64,000 nucleotides of DNA from Haematococcus lacustris (Eukaryota > Chlorophyta > Chlorophyceae > Chlamydomonadales > Haematococcaceae): positions 4,461,045-4,525,044 of the forward strand of contig JASKMD010000010.1 in NCBI GenBank assembly GCA_030144725.1, in the 5' to 3' direction. The notes below the pieces were generated by a model that saw only the letters and a program-made list of their open reading frames with translations, did no database searches and was not told where the DNA came from. Made by a program: the position numbers and the translations under genes. Positions 11,501 to 21,625 of this stretch are shown piece after piece (the stretch's first letter is position 1; the number at the start of each line of letters is the position of its first letter).

Positions 11501-11745
11501 AGGGCCCCGGGAGGTAGGGCTATGCAGCGTCTGCTTCTGCTGAGCACCCTGGGCGCCCTGCGCCACCCGGGCCCCCTCATCCCCAGCTGTGCCACCCCCA
11601 TCTGAGGTGCGCTGGAGGGGGGCGGCAGCAGTTGAGGCAGGGTCAGGGTCCCGGGAGGTAGGGCTGTGCTGCTGCCGCTGCTGGGCCACCTGGGCGCCCT
11701 GCGCCACCCGGGCCCCCTCATCCCGAGCCGTGCCACCCCCAACCT
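8540..11745 (-). CDS. LINE ORF1 with long Ala-Gly repeat
   Basis: The first ORF of the LINE, presumably the RNA-binding partner, but no RRM, zinc knuckle or coiled coil is recognisable. The N-terminal part holds about four imperfect repeats of a 45-residue block (each with [25 protein letters not shown] and Gln runs). A Gln-rich stretch is followed by about 200 residues of (AG)n, then Pro/Ser-rich sequence and a basic Arg-rich region (about 9050-9200). It ends in GASQD. An open frame continues upstream to about 11836, but that part is the antisense of the adjoining plus-strand copy, so the true start is not known. The segment [17 protein letters not shown] resembles a segment near the end of ORF2. 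Confidence 0.75.
9848..10442. repeat. (CCCCAG)n hexamer array inside ORF1
   Basis: About 99 near-perfect copies of CCCCAG with a few single-base variants (CCCTAG, CTCCAG). On the minus strand it encodes the Ala-Gly run of ORF1. All frames stay open across it, which explains long spurious antisense frames of Ala-Pro and Ser-Pro. Confidence 0.95.
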
Positions 11746-13367
11746 TCGCAGTGCCCTCCACCTGCTTCCGCCATCGGCGTCTCGGGCCCAAGTTGGCCTG
11801 TATTGAGCCCATACCGGCCCCTTCCCCCGGCCCCACCCCTTTGCCAGGTCCGCCTTCCCTTCATAGCCCACCCACCCTCCTCTACATACGCGTAGCCCGC
11901 GCGGGGGCGAGCCAGGACTAGCCATGCAGCGCCCAGGTGTGGCCGCCAGGTTCATGGCGGTCAACCTCATTGTGCAGGGCCTAGCCCAGCCGCACAAGCT
12001 GCAGGCCCTGCTAGACTGAGCCGCTGACAGCCCGGCGCAAGTGATGTTCCTCCAAACGTGTCATAGGGCGGAGAGCATGTGGCAGTGGGCCGAAGCCCTC
12101 TCGAAGGCCAAGCCTGCGCGGCTAGGTCAGTGGTCTTACATCCCCGGCACCGTCAGCTCCTAGGGCTGCGTGGTGTTGGTCAAGTCCCCCACCATCCTCA
12201 AGGGGTGCACCTAAGTGCAGCTGCAGGCAGAGGGGCCCAGGGGCGAGTGCTGCGGGTGGACGGGGAGCTCGCAGGCAGGCCAGTGTCCCTAGTGAGCGTG
12301 TGCGCCCCGGCGCAGCAGGCAGAGCGGTCAGCGTTCTACGCCGAGTGCCTCCCCGCTTGCCTGCCGCCAGCCGCCGACCGCCGCCTCCTCCTCATTGGGG
12401 GCGACTTCAACGGGCCCACTAGCGTGACCTGCAGACCTCACCACGCCGGCCGGGGTGAAGGCAGCGTGTAGGGCTTCCCAACACCACTACTCAGCCGCAG
12501 AGCCCACTGGAGTCTACGCAGCCAAGCCACCCAGGCTAGGGCTCCCGAGGGCCCCGATGGCAGCCCTATGCTGTCAAAGGAGGTGAAGGGCCGAGCTCTG
12601 CAGGGCTGCTCTCACAGCAAGGCCATTGGATTAGATGGGATGCCCATGGAGGTCTATGACCGGCTGTGGCTGGAGCTGGGGCGGCCGCTGCTTTCCATGT
12701 TGCAAGAGGCCTTGGCAGACACCGCTGACCCTGCCCCCCTGGCTAAGTTTCTGAACGGCATCATCACCCTCGTGCCCAAGGCTGGCAAGCCGAGGGACAA
12801 GGTGGCCAGCTACGCCCCATCACGCTCCTCAACTGCGTTGTGTGCCTGGTGGCGAGGGCAGTGGAGGACCGGTTGCAGCTGCCGTTGGCCCTGCTAGTGT
12901 CCCCCTCCCAGTCCGCTTTCATCCTGGGCAGGGACATCAGCGAATGCGTGCAGTTCCACCTGGACCTGTTGAAGTACCTGCACTAGAGGGGCAACCCAGC
13001 CTGGTTGTTATTGCTGGACTTAGCGGGGGCTCATGACAACGTGTCTGGGGCTTGCTAGACGATGGACACGGTGGAGCCCATGGGGTTATGCCGGGAGGGG
13101 CATGTTCGCTGGGCTTAGCGGCTGCACCGGGGGGCCACAAGCCAGGTGCGGGTCAACGGCCACCTCACCGACAGTGCTGCAGGGCGGTGGGGCACCCCGC
13201 TCTATTGGTGCATCGTGCTCCAGCCGCTGGTCACCTACCTCAGCTCGCTCCAGCTAGCAGGCCGCATCAGCACCCCCACCATCCCCTCCAGCCCTCTGGC
13301 CATGCACAGGGCCGATCCGACCCCCGCGCCTCCCTCCAAGTAGTACGCTGATGATCTCTCCATCGTG
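11746..13367 (+). pseudogene. Degenerate L1-like LINE, copy B (3' truncated)
   Basis: Same structure as copy A: ORF1 tail (KLACIE to GASQD), TAGCCATG, endonuclease piece with the identical stop codons, the same deletion between GGDFN and the RT, then RT motifs GIITLVPKAGKP and LDLAGAHDNV. It is cut off at 13367, inside the catalytic YADD region, by the junction of the segmental duplication. Relative to copy C it has a 22-23 bp deletion near 13174 and one missing C near 13044. Confidence 0.85.
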
Positions 13368-13826
13368 GCGGTCGGCGGCTGGCGGGAGGCAAGCGGGGAG
13401 GCACTCTGCGTAGAACGCTGGCCGCTCTGCCTGCTGCGCCGGGGCGTACACGCACACTAGGGACACCGGCCTGCCTGCGAGCTCCCCGTCTACCCGCAGC
13501 ACCCGCCCCTGGGCCCCCTCTGCCTGCAGCTGCACCTGGGTGCACCCCTGGAGGATGGTGGAGGGCTTGATCAACACCAGACAGCCTTGGGAGCTGCCGG
13601 TGCCAGGGGTGTAAAACCACTGCCCCCGCCAGGCGGGCTTGGCCCCCGAGTGGGCTTCTGCCCACTGCCACACGCTCTCCGCCCTATGGCACTCTTGGAG
13701 GAACACCACTTGCGCCGGGCTGTCAGCGGCCCAGTCAAGCAGGGCCTGCAGTTTGTGCGGCTGGGCAAGGCCCTGCACGTTGAGGGTGACTGCCAAGAAT
13801 CTGGCGGCCACACCTGGGCGCTGCAT
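13368..13826 (-). pseudogene. Truncated LINE ORF2, N-terminal 150 residues
   Basis: This equals the first part of the minus-strand ORF2 (MQRPGVAARF to LPPAADR) and stops abruptly at the duplication junction. It would read on into antisense sequence of copy B, giving a meaningless fusion. It has the endonuclease N-terminus only and no reverse transcriptase. Confidence 0.85.
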
Positions 13827-13828
13827 GG

Positions 13829-16800
13829 CTAGTCCTGGCTTGCCCCCGCGCGGGCTACGCGTGTGTAGAGGAGGGCGGGTGGGCTGGGAAGGGGAGGCGG
13901 GCCTGGCAAAGGAGGAGGGCCGGGGGGTGGGGGCGGGGTGGCCTCAATGCACGCCAACTTGGCCCCCGGGCGGCGCAGGCGGACCCGAGGCTCACGGGAA
14001 TAGATGGCCAGCGGGGGCCGCAGGGGCAGAGGACCGAGCTGCTCGACCTCCTCCCCAGGCTGAGCTGCCTGCTCGGGCTGCTGCCGCTTAGGCACCCTCA
14101 ACCTCACCTCCCGGGGCCCTGCTGGCTCAACTACAGGCCTATCACAGGAGGCCCCCAGCGAGCTGGCCAGGCTAACTGAGGGGCTGAGCAACCCGTAGCG
14201 GCGCATGTGTGGGGACCCATGGCCAAGCTGCGCAGCTCGCTGCCTGCCAGCTTGCTGGTGCCCTGCACGCCGTGCCTCCCACTCCTCAGAGCTGGAACCG
14301 GAAGAGGGAATGCCATACCGGCGCCGGCTAGGCCCCCCTCTGGCTGGCTGGGTAGCTGGCTGCGTGTTGCCTCGCCTCGACCTACACTGAGCCACCCGCT
14401 GCCGCTCCTCCCGCCTAGCCCTCCTGTCATCCGGGGAGGGGCGCGGAGGTGCCCTCGCGGCGGTGTCGAGCCAGCGGGGAGGCTGACTACCCTGCAGCTC
14501 ACCGGGCCCAACCCGCACCGTGCCGAGCCGGGTGCCCAGCCCGGTGGAGGGACCAAACTCCTGGGCTGGGAGATGGGCAACTGCGCCAAGCCCCGTGACC
14601 TCCGTGCGGCAAGAGGCGGTGGGGGCCGCTGCCTCGGCGTCCATGGGGTCAAGGGAGGGAGAGCTGGCGGAAGGTTCCCCACCCACCCACTGCCCGGCTG
14701 CGGCTAGGCCCCTAGCTGTGGCATCTCTCAGCTTACGGGCAGCGAGCTTGCCCTTGGAGGCCAGCACCGCGCCCTTAAAGAGGGCCTTGCCCAGCAACCC
14801 CAAGTGCCCCGGGGAGCGCGGAGAGGCTGATGGGGGAATACCGGCAAGGGAGCCAGAGGCAACAGACCCCTCAAGAGGCACGGGATGGACAGCGGGAGGA
14901 ATAACAAGGGGGGGAGGGGCGGCCCAAGGGGGGTTCAAGGGGGCAGAGAGCTGCTGGGGGGGAAGAGGGATGTGGGGGAGATGCACCCCTCGGGGTGGGA
15001 CAGAGCAAGGCGCATGCGCTCGGGACACAAAAGCCCCCTGGGCGCTGGGCTGGAAGGTGGTGGGCGTTGTGAAGAGGGTAGAGAGCACGGGTCGGGTAAG
15101 GCGTGGGCGATCCAAAACCATCGGAGAAGGCACGGCCCCAGCCCTAGCCCCAGCCCCAGCCCCAGCCCCAGCTCCAGCCCCAGCCCCAGCCCCAGCCCCA
15201 GCCCCAGCCCCAGCCCCAGCCCCAGCCCCAGTCCCAGCCCCAGCCCCAGCCCCAGCCCCAGCCCCAGCCCCAGCCCCAGCCCCAGCCCCAGCCCCAGCCC
15301 CAGCCCCAGCCCCAGCCCCAGCCCCAGCCCCAGCCCCAGCCCCAGCCCCAGCCCCAGCCCCAGCCCCAGCCCCAGCCCCAGCCCCAGCCCCAGCCCCAGC
15401 CCCAGCCCCAGCCCCAGCCCCAGCCCCAGCCCCAGCCCCAGCCCCAGCCCCAGCCCCAGCCCCAGCCCCAGCCCCAGCCCCAGCCCCAGCCCCAGCCCCA
15501 GCCCCAGCCCCAGCCCCTGCCCCTGCCCCTGCCCCTGCCCCAGCCCCAGCCCCAGCCCCAGCCCCAGCCCCAGCCCCAGCCCCAGCCCCAGCCCCAGCCC
15601 CAGCCCCAGCCCCAGCCCCTGCCCCAGCCCCAGCCCCAGCCCCAGCCCCAGCCCCAGCCCCAGCCCCAGCCCCAGCCCCAGCCCCAGCCCCAGCCCCAGC
15701 CCCAGCCCCAGCCCCAGCCCCAGCCCCAGCCCCAGCCCCAGCCCCAGCCCCTGCCCCAGCCCCAGCCCCAGCCCCAGCCCCAGCCCCAGCCCCAGCCCCA
15801 GCCCCAGCCCCAGCCCCAGCCCCAGCCCCAGCCCCAGCCCCAGCCCCAGCCCCAGCCCGCTGCTGCTGCTTGTGCTGGTGCTGCTGCTGCTGCTGTTGCC
15901 GGTGCTGTTGCCGCAACTGCTGCTGTTGTTGCTGTTGCTGCTGCGCTACAGGCACCAACCTCGCCCCCTCTGTGCCAGCAGTGCCACCCCCTGCTGAGGT
16001 GCGCTGGTGAGGTGTGGCGGCAGCCTGGGGCTGACTAGCTGTGATAGCCCTGCCGTCCAGCGACTGTGCCCCTCCACAGTCGGGCCGAGAGGCCTCGTCT
16101 TGGGTAGAAGCGGGTGAGGCTGAGGGGGAGGGGAGGAGAGCTGATAGCAGCTCCGGCTGAGGGACAAGGGTGCTCCTACCGGCTCGGAGGGCCCTGCTAG
16201 CGGCGGAGAACACGACGGCTAGAGCCTTGCCCCCCACATCCCCCGACTTACCTCCGGTGGAGTTGGTCATGTCCACGCGGGGAAGAAGGGACCTCCTGCC
16301 TCGTGTAGGAGCTGCTGCACCGCCAAGCTGGAAAGGCCGACTCGCGGGCCCCTGACCAGTGGAGGGAGCGGCTGGGCTGCTCGGCGACAGACCCTGCGCC
16401 TCCTTCTCCCCCGGCTGCGCTGACTCACCCCTTGAGCACACTCGGGCAGCCCAGGACGGGCCCAGCCACGGAGTCCCCCCAGAAAGCTCTGCTGTAGCTG
16501 GGCCCCAAGAGCTATCGAACCGGGAAGGCCTTCCACGGGGCGGAGCAGACGGGTGGATCCCGAGACCCTTGAGCCCTGGCCCTCTAGCCCCTGAGTCATC
16601 CCCTGCCCCCGCTACAGCCTCTGTCCCCGCCCCCGCTCCCACCCCAGGGCTGTGCTGCTGCTGCTTCTGCTGGGCCACCAAGGCGCCCTGCGCCACCCGG
16701 GCCCCCTCATCCCCAGCTGTGCCACCCCCATCTGAGGTGCGCTGGAGGGGGGCGGCAGCAGATGAGGCAGGGTCAGGGTCCCGGGAGGTAGGGCTGTGCT

Positions 16801-17160
16801 GCTGCCGCTGCTGGGCCACCTGGGCGCCATGCGCCACCCGGGCCCCCTCATCCCCAGCCGTGCCATCCCCACCAGAGGTGTGCTTGAGGGGGGCGGCAGC
16901 AGCTGAGGCAGTGTGAGGGCCCCGGGAGGTAGGGCTATGCAGCGTCTGCTTCTGCTGAGCACCCTGGGCGCCCTGCGCCACCCGGGCCCCCTCATCCCCA
17001 GCTGTGCCACCCCCATCTGAGGTGCGCTGGAGGGGGGCGGCAGCAGTTGAGGCAGGGTCAGGGTCCCGGGAGGTAGGGCTGTGCTGCTGCCGCTGCTGGG
17101 CCACCTGGGCGCCCTGCGCCACCCGGGCCCCCTCATCCCGAGCCGTGCCACCCCCAACCT
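13829..17160 (-). CDS. LINE ORF1, duplicated copy
   Basis: Second copy of ORF1, nearly identical to 8540-11745 apart from a longer Ala-Gly run (42 more residues) and scattered substitutions. Its ORF2 partner is truncated, so this copy cannot mobilise itself as it stands. As in the first copy, the frame runs a little further upstream into antisense sequence of the neighbouring plus-strand element; the real start is unknown. Confidence 0.75.
15139..15857. repeat. (CCCCAG)n hexamer array, second copy
   Basis: About 119 hexamers, 21 more than in the first unit. It has its own variant block of CCCCTG units around 15514-15537 and single CCCCTG units near 15617 and 15749 that are absent from the first array, so the arrays have changed since the segmental duplication. 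Confidence 0.95.
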
Positions 17161-20078
17161 TCGCAGTGCCCTCCACCTGCTTCCGCCATCGGCGTCTCGG
17201 GCCCAAGTTGGCCTGTATTGAGCCCATACCGGCCCCTTCCCCCGGCCCCACCCCTTTGCCAGGTCCGCCTTCCCTTCATAGCCCACCCACCCTCCTCTAC
17301 ATACGCGTAGCCCGCGCGGGGGCGAGCCAGGACTAGCCATGCAGCGCCCAGGTGTGGCCGCCAGGTTCATGGCGGTCAACCTCATTGTGCAGGGCCTAGC
17401 CCAGCCGCACAAGCTGCAGGCCCTGCTAGACTGAGCCGCTGACAGCCCGGCGCAAGTGATGTTCCTCCAAACGTGTCATAGGGCGGAGAGCATGTGGCAG
17501 TGGGCCGAAGCCCTCTCGAAGGCCAAGCCTGCGCGGCTAGGTCAGTGGTCTTACATCCCCGGCACCGTCAGCTCCTAGGGCTGCGTGGTGTTGGTCAAGT
17601 CCCCCACCATCCTCAAGGGGTGCACCTAAGTGCAGCTGCAGGCAGAGGGGCCCAGGGGCGAGTGCTGCGGGTGGACGGGGAGCTCGCAGGCAGGCCAGTG
17701 TCCCTAGTGAGCGTGTACGCCCCGGCGCAGCAGGCAGAGCGGCCAGCGTTCTACGCCGAGTGCCTCCCCGCTTGCCTGCCGCCAGCCGCCGACCGCCGCC
17801 TCCTCCTCATTGGGGGCGACTTCAACGGGCCCACTAGCGTGACCTGCAGACCTCACCACGCCGGCCGGGGTGAAGGCAGCGTGTAGGGCTTCCCAGCACC
17901 ACTACTCAGCCGCAGAGCCCACTGGAGTCTACGCAGCCAAGCCACCCAGGCTAGGGCTCCCGAGGGCCCCGATGGCAGCCCTATGCTGTCAAAGGAGGTG
18001 AAGGGCCGAGCTCTGCAGGGCTGCTCTCACAGCAAGGCCCTTGGATTACATGGGATGCCCATGGAGGTCTATGACCGGCTGTGGCTGGAGCTGGGGCGGC
18101 CGCTGCTTTCCATGTTGCAAGAGGCCTTGGCAGACACCGCTGACCCTGCCCCCCTGGCTAAGTTTCTGAACGGCATCATCACCCTCGTGCCCAAGGCTGG
18201 CAAGCCGAGGGACCAGGTGGCCAGCTACGCCCCATCACGCTCCTCAACTGCGTTGTGTGCCTGGTGGCGAGGGCAGTGGAGGACCGGTTGCAGCTGCCGT
18301 TAGCCCTGCTGGTGTCCCCCTCCCTGTCCGCTTTCATCCTGGGCAGGGACATCAGCGAATGCGTGCAGTTCCACCTGGACCTGTTGAAGTACCTGCACTA
18401 GAGGGGCAGCCCAGCCTGGTTGTTATTGCTGGACTTAGCGGGGGCTCATGACAACGTGTCCTGGGGCTTGCTAGACGATGGACACGGTGGAGGCCATGGG
18501 GTTATGCCGGGAGGGGCATGTTCGCTGGGCTTAGCTGCTGCACCGGGGGGCCACAAGCCAGGTGCGGGTCAACGGCCACCTCACCGACAGCTTCCCTCTT
18601 GCGTCAGGGGTGCTGCAGGGCGGTGGGGCACCCCGCTCTATTGGTGCATCGTGCTCCAGCCGCTGGTCAGCTACCTCAGCTCGCTCCAGCTAGCAGGCCG
18701 CATCAGCACCCCCACCATCCCCTCCAGCCCTCTGGCCATGCACAGGGCCGCCCCGACCCCCGCGCCTCCCTCCAAGTAGTACGCTGATGATCTCTCCATC
18801 GTGGTGCTTGATCGGGTCCGAGACGGGAAGGTGGTGGTGGAGGGCCTGGGACTGGTTCGCGCCGCATGAGGCCCTGCGGTAAGCGTGAGCGAGAGCTCGG
18901 ACATGCCGTGCGCCCATCCAGAGCCCGGGCTGGGTAACCAGGGGGCCTCGGGCCCCGTGGGGCGTGCGGGAGCAGGGAGGCGAGCAGCAGCAGGGTGGGG
19001 AGCAGGATCCCGATGTGGTTATCCCAGCTGTCCGAGCCGGGGTGCTAGTGCGCCACCTGGGGGTCCTCCTTGGGACGGCCTCCTACGCTGCCACCAACGA
19101 GGCCGCCTACGTGGGGGCGATCGCGGCCATGATGGCAGCCTCCATCCCTTGGCGGCCCCAAGGCCACGCCCTCCTGGGCCGGGCACAGGTGGCCCAGCAG
19201 TGCTTGGCCTCCAAGTCCAACCACCAGTTGGCCTTCGTGCAACCCTCCGTTCCTTTGGCGCAGGCCATGGCCTGGCTGTCCATCGCTTTGTGGCAGCCTC
19301 AGACCTGCCCCAGGAGCGCAGCCCCTACAGCAGCCGTCTCTACCAAAGCAAGGCCATCCGCGTGATGCCCCGGGGGGGAGGGAGGGGTTGGGATGCCGGA
19401 CCTGGGGGGCACCAGCACAGACATGCAGGCGAAGATGGTGGCCCAGCTCTGGTCGCCCCGGGTTCGTCCCTTGCAGCCTTTGACCCACACCGTGCTTGCA
19501 GACTCCACTCACGGCCTCAGCACTTGGGCCATCACCGACCCCACCGCCCCCCCCTCACGAGGCATCAGCCAGCGGCTGCAAGCTCACGTGGCAGCCTTGG
19601 CTCGACTCAAGCTGTTCCGTGCGGTGCCCTTCGCTAGCAAGGCCCTTCTTCGCGGTGATGGCAAAGCGATTGTGGTACAACGCGCAAGTCCGCTTGAACC
19701 CGACAGGAAAGGAGGCGGCAGCTGAGTAGGGCTGGTCCAACGTCCGCCACGTGCGGGAGGCCCTTCACCGCCCCCAACTAGAGGGAGAGGCTCGTTTGAC
19801 TGCTGACCTGGTTGGGCCAGGGGTTGTGCAAGGGGTGGGTTTTGTGATGCGGCGCACCCCCATGCTTCAGCCCTCCCACTAGGCGGGACCCAACGGCCGC
19901 CTCTACCCCCTAGACCCCACAGGGCATGGGCCCCACGGGGTATTCCGGGCAGAGTAAGGGGAGGCCTGGGAGCCAGCTGCGGTGGCCCGGCTTATTCCGC
20001 CCGGGGGAGAGGGCGTGGCGGGGCATCGGGTGGGGAGGGACATCCGAGTGGGCCTTTGCGGCGCAGTGCCCTCCACCT
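17161..20078 (+). pseudogene. Degenerate L1-like LINE, copy C
   Basis: The longest plus-strand dead copy. It has the same ORF1 tail, the same nonsense codons and the same GGDFN-to-RT deletion as A and B. It continues past the RT (TADLVGPG, VGFVMRRTPMLQPSH, AGPNGRLYP) into the region before the zinc finger, then jumps by deletion to RDIRVGLCGAVPST at about 20040. It is followed directly by copy D, so C and D are head to tail. Confidence 0.85.
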
Positions 20079-21129
20079 GCGCAGTGCCCTCCACTTGCCT
20101 CCGCCATCGGCGTCTCGGGCCCAAGTTGGCCTGTATTGAGCCCATACCGGCCCCTTCCCCCGGCCCCACCCCTTTGCCAGGTCCGCCTTCCCTTCATAGC
20201 CCACCCACCCTCCTCTACATACGCGTAGCCCGCGCGGGGGCGAGCCAGGACTAGCCATGCAGCGCCCAGGTGTGGCCGCCAGGTTCATGGCGGTCAACCT
20301 CATTGTGCAGGGCCTAGCCCAGCCGCACAAGCTGCAGGCCCTGCTAGACTGAGCCGCTGACAGCCCGGCGCAAGTGATGTTCCCCCAAACGCGTCATAGG
20401 GCGGAGAGCATGTGGCAGTGGGCCGAAGCCCTCTCGAAGGCCAAGCCTGCGCGGCGGGGTCAGTGGTCTTACATCCCCGGCACCGTCAGCTCCTAGGGCT
20501 GCGTGGTGTTGGTCAAGTCCCCCACCATCCTCAAGGGGTGCACCTAAGTGCAGCTGCAGGCAGAGAAGCCCAGGGGCGAGTGCTGCGGGTGGACGGGGAG
20601 CTCGCCGCCGACCGCCGCCTCCTCCTCATTGGGGGCGACTTCAACGGGCCCACTAGCGTGACCTGCAGACCTCACCACGCCGGCCGGGGTGAAGGCAGCG
20701 TGTAGGGCTTCCCAGCACCACTACTCAGCCGCAGAGCCCACTGGAGTCTACGCAGCCAAGCCACCCAGGCTAGGGCTCCCGAGGGCCCCGATGGCAGCCC
20801 TATGCTGTCAAAGGAGGAGCAGGGCCGAGCTCTGCAGGGCTGCTCTCACAGCAAGGCCCTTGGATTAGATGGGATGCCCATGGAGGTCTATGACCGGCTG
20901 TGGCTGGAGCTGGGGCGGCCGCTGCTTTCCATGTTGCAAGAGGCCTTGGCAGACACCGCTGACCCTGCCCCCCTGGCTAAGTTTCTGAACGGCATCATCA
21001 CCCTCGTGCCCAAGGCTGGCAAGCCGAGGGACCAGGTGGCCGGCTACGCCCCATCACGCTCCTCAACTGCGTTGTGTGCCTGGTGGCGAGGGCAGTGGAG
21101 GACCGGTTGCAGCTGCCGTTGGCCCTGCT
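20079..21129 (+). pseudogene. Degenerate L1-like LINE, copy D (3' truncated)
   Basis: Begins with the shared 5' truncation point GCGCAGTGCCCTCCAC in ORF1, carries the TAGCCATG junction and the same nonsense codons. It has an extra deletion of about 100 bp in the endonuclease part (GELAADRRLLL at about 20605). It ends at about 21129 after VEDRLQLPLAL-type RT sequence, where unrelated AT-richer DNA starts. Confidence 0.85.
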
Positions 21130-21288
21130 CACTCGCGCCGATTAAGGCCGGAAGTCGCCAACGTCATTTTCTCCCTGGAGGCATACCGCAGGTAGAGGCA
21201 GGGAAGGCCGACTCATCGCCGTTGTAATCATTGAAAAACTCAAAGTAGTTGCGATGTTATAACATTTCAAAAAACCCAAAGACCCGGT

Positions 21289-21435
21289 GCTGGGTTCTGC
21301 CGACCATTTGCAGAGTCCTGGTGACCCTGTGCAGGGTCCTGGCGACCCTGTGCAAGGTCCTGCTGACCATCTTACAGGGTCCTGCCGACCATTTGCAGGG
21401 TCCTGGTGACCCTGTGCAGGGTCCTGGCGACCATT
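21289..21435. repeat. Minisatellite of GGGTCCTGGYGACC units
   Basis: Six imperfect units of about 21-24 bp of the form GGGTCCTGG(T/C)GACCCTGTGCA, alternating with CCGACCATTTGCA. A shorter version of the same array is at 23341-23403 in the same orientation, which suggests that both belong to one repeat family or to the ends of one element. Confidence 0.8.
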
Positions 21436-21447
21436 TTACGATGAGGA

Positions 21448-21625
21448 TAACTGCAACACCGAACCTTTTCCGGGTTTGTAAGCGACCGAGGCCGAAGCAG
21501 TTCCGAGTGAACGCTCGAGACCGACGCCAGGGGCCGGAGGCCCCTGGCGTCGGTCTCGAGCGTTCACGAGGAACTGCGAGGCCGAGGTCGTTTACAAACC
21601 CGGAAAAGGTGAGGCGTTGCAGTTA
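21448..21625. repeat. Large near-perfect inverted repeat (hairpin)
   Basis: Two arms of about 88 bp separated by only three bases. The centre is CCAGGGGCC-GGA-GGCCCCTGG at about 21528-21549. Arms contain CGAGACCGACGCC and its complement, and the outer parts TAACTGCAAC / GTTGCAGTTA and CCTTTTCCGGGTTTG / CAAACCCGGAAAAGG. Small mismatches flank the GCGACCGAGGCCGAAG segment. No coding content. It resembles the foldback hairpins at 44556 and 47061 in architecture, although not in sequence. Confidence 0.9.

Larger units (their letters stand above)
3176..11745 (-). mobile_element. Nearly intact L1-like non-LTR retrotransposon
   Basis: The element runs from about 11745 down to 3176 and carries ORF1 followed by ORF2 in the order expected for a two-ORF LINE. 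ORF2 has an APE-type endonuclease, a reverse transcriptase with an intact YADD box and a C-terminal CCHC-like zinc finger, so this is the most complete copy in the window. The 5' boundary is set where the sequence becomes an inverted (head-to-head) plus-strand copy at 11746; any 5' UTR is therefore lost or lies in that copy. One frameshift near 4135 breaks ORF2 before the zinc finger. No target-site duplication was identified. Confidence 0.85.
8078..18804. repeat. Tandem segmental duplication, units of 5.3 and 5.4 kb
   Basis: Unit 1 (8078-13366) and unit 2 (13367-18804) are the same sequence end to end: the 5' end of the minus-strand ORF2, all of ORF1, and most of a plus-strand dead copy. Matching landmarks are offset by 5289 bases before the hexamer array and by 5415 bases after it. 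At 13367 the plus-strand copy stops within its YADD region (CTCCATCGTGG) and joins minus-strand ORF2 sequence with about 3 bp of overlap. The units differ mainly by 126 bp of hexamer repeat and by about 23 bp near 13174. Confidence 0.9.

Noticed and set aside
11746..11836. Upstream extension of LINE ORF1 to 11836 (and to 17251 in the second copy)
   Set aside because: This part is the complement of the ORF1 tail of the neighbouring plus-strand copy, so it is not genuine ORF1 coding sequence, and the first codon is GTG.
13254..13826. A short LINE ORF2 variant with its own C-terminus
   Set aside because: The last 40 or so residues are antisense of copy B beyond the duplication junction, not a new domain.
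9429..16010. Very long plus-strand frames of Ala-Pro or Ser-Pro across the hexamer arrays
   Set aside because: They are antisense shadows of the ORF1 Ala-Gly repeat; a six-base repeat without stops keeps every frame open.
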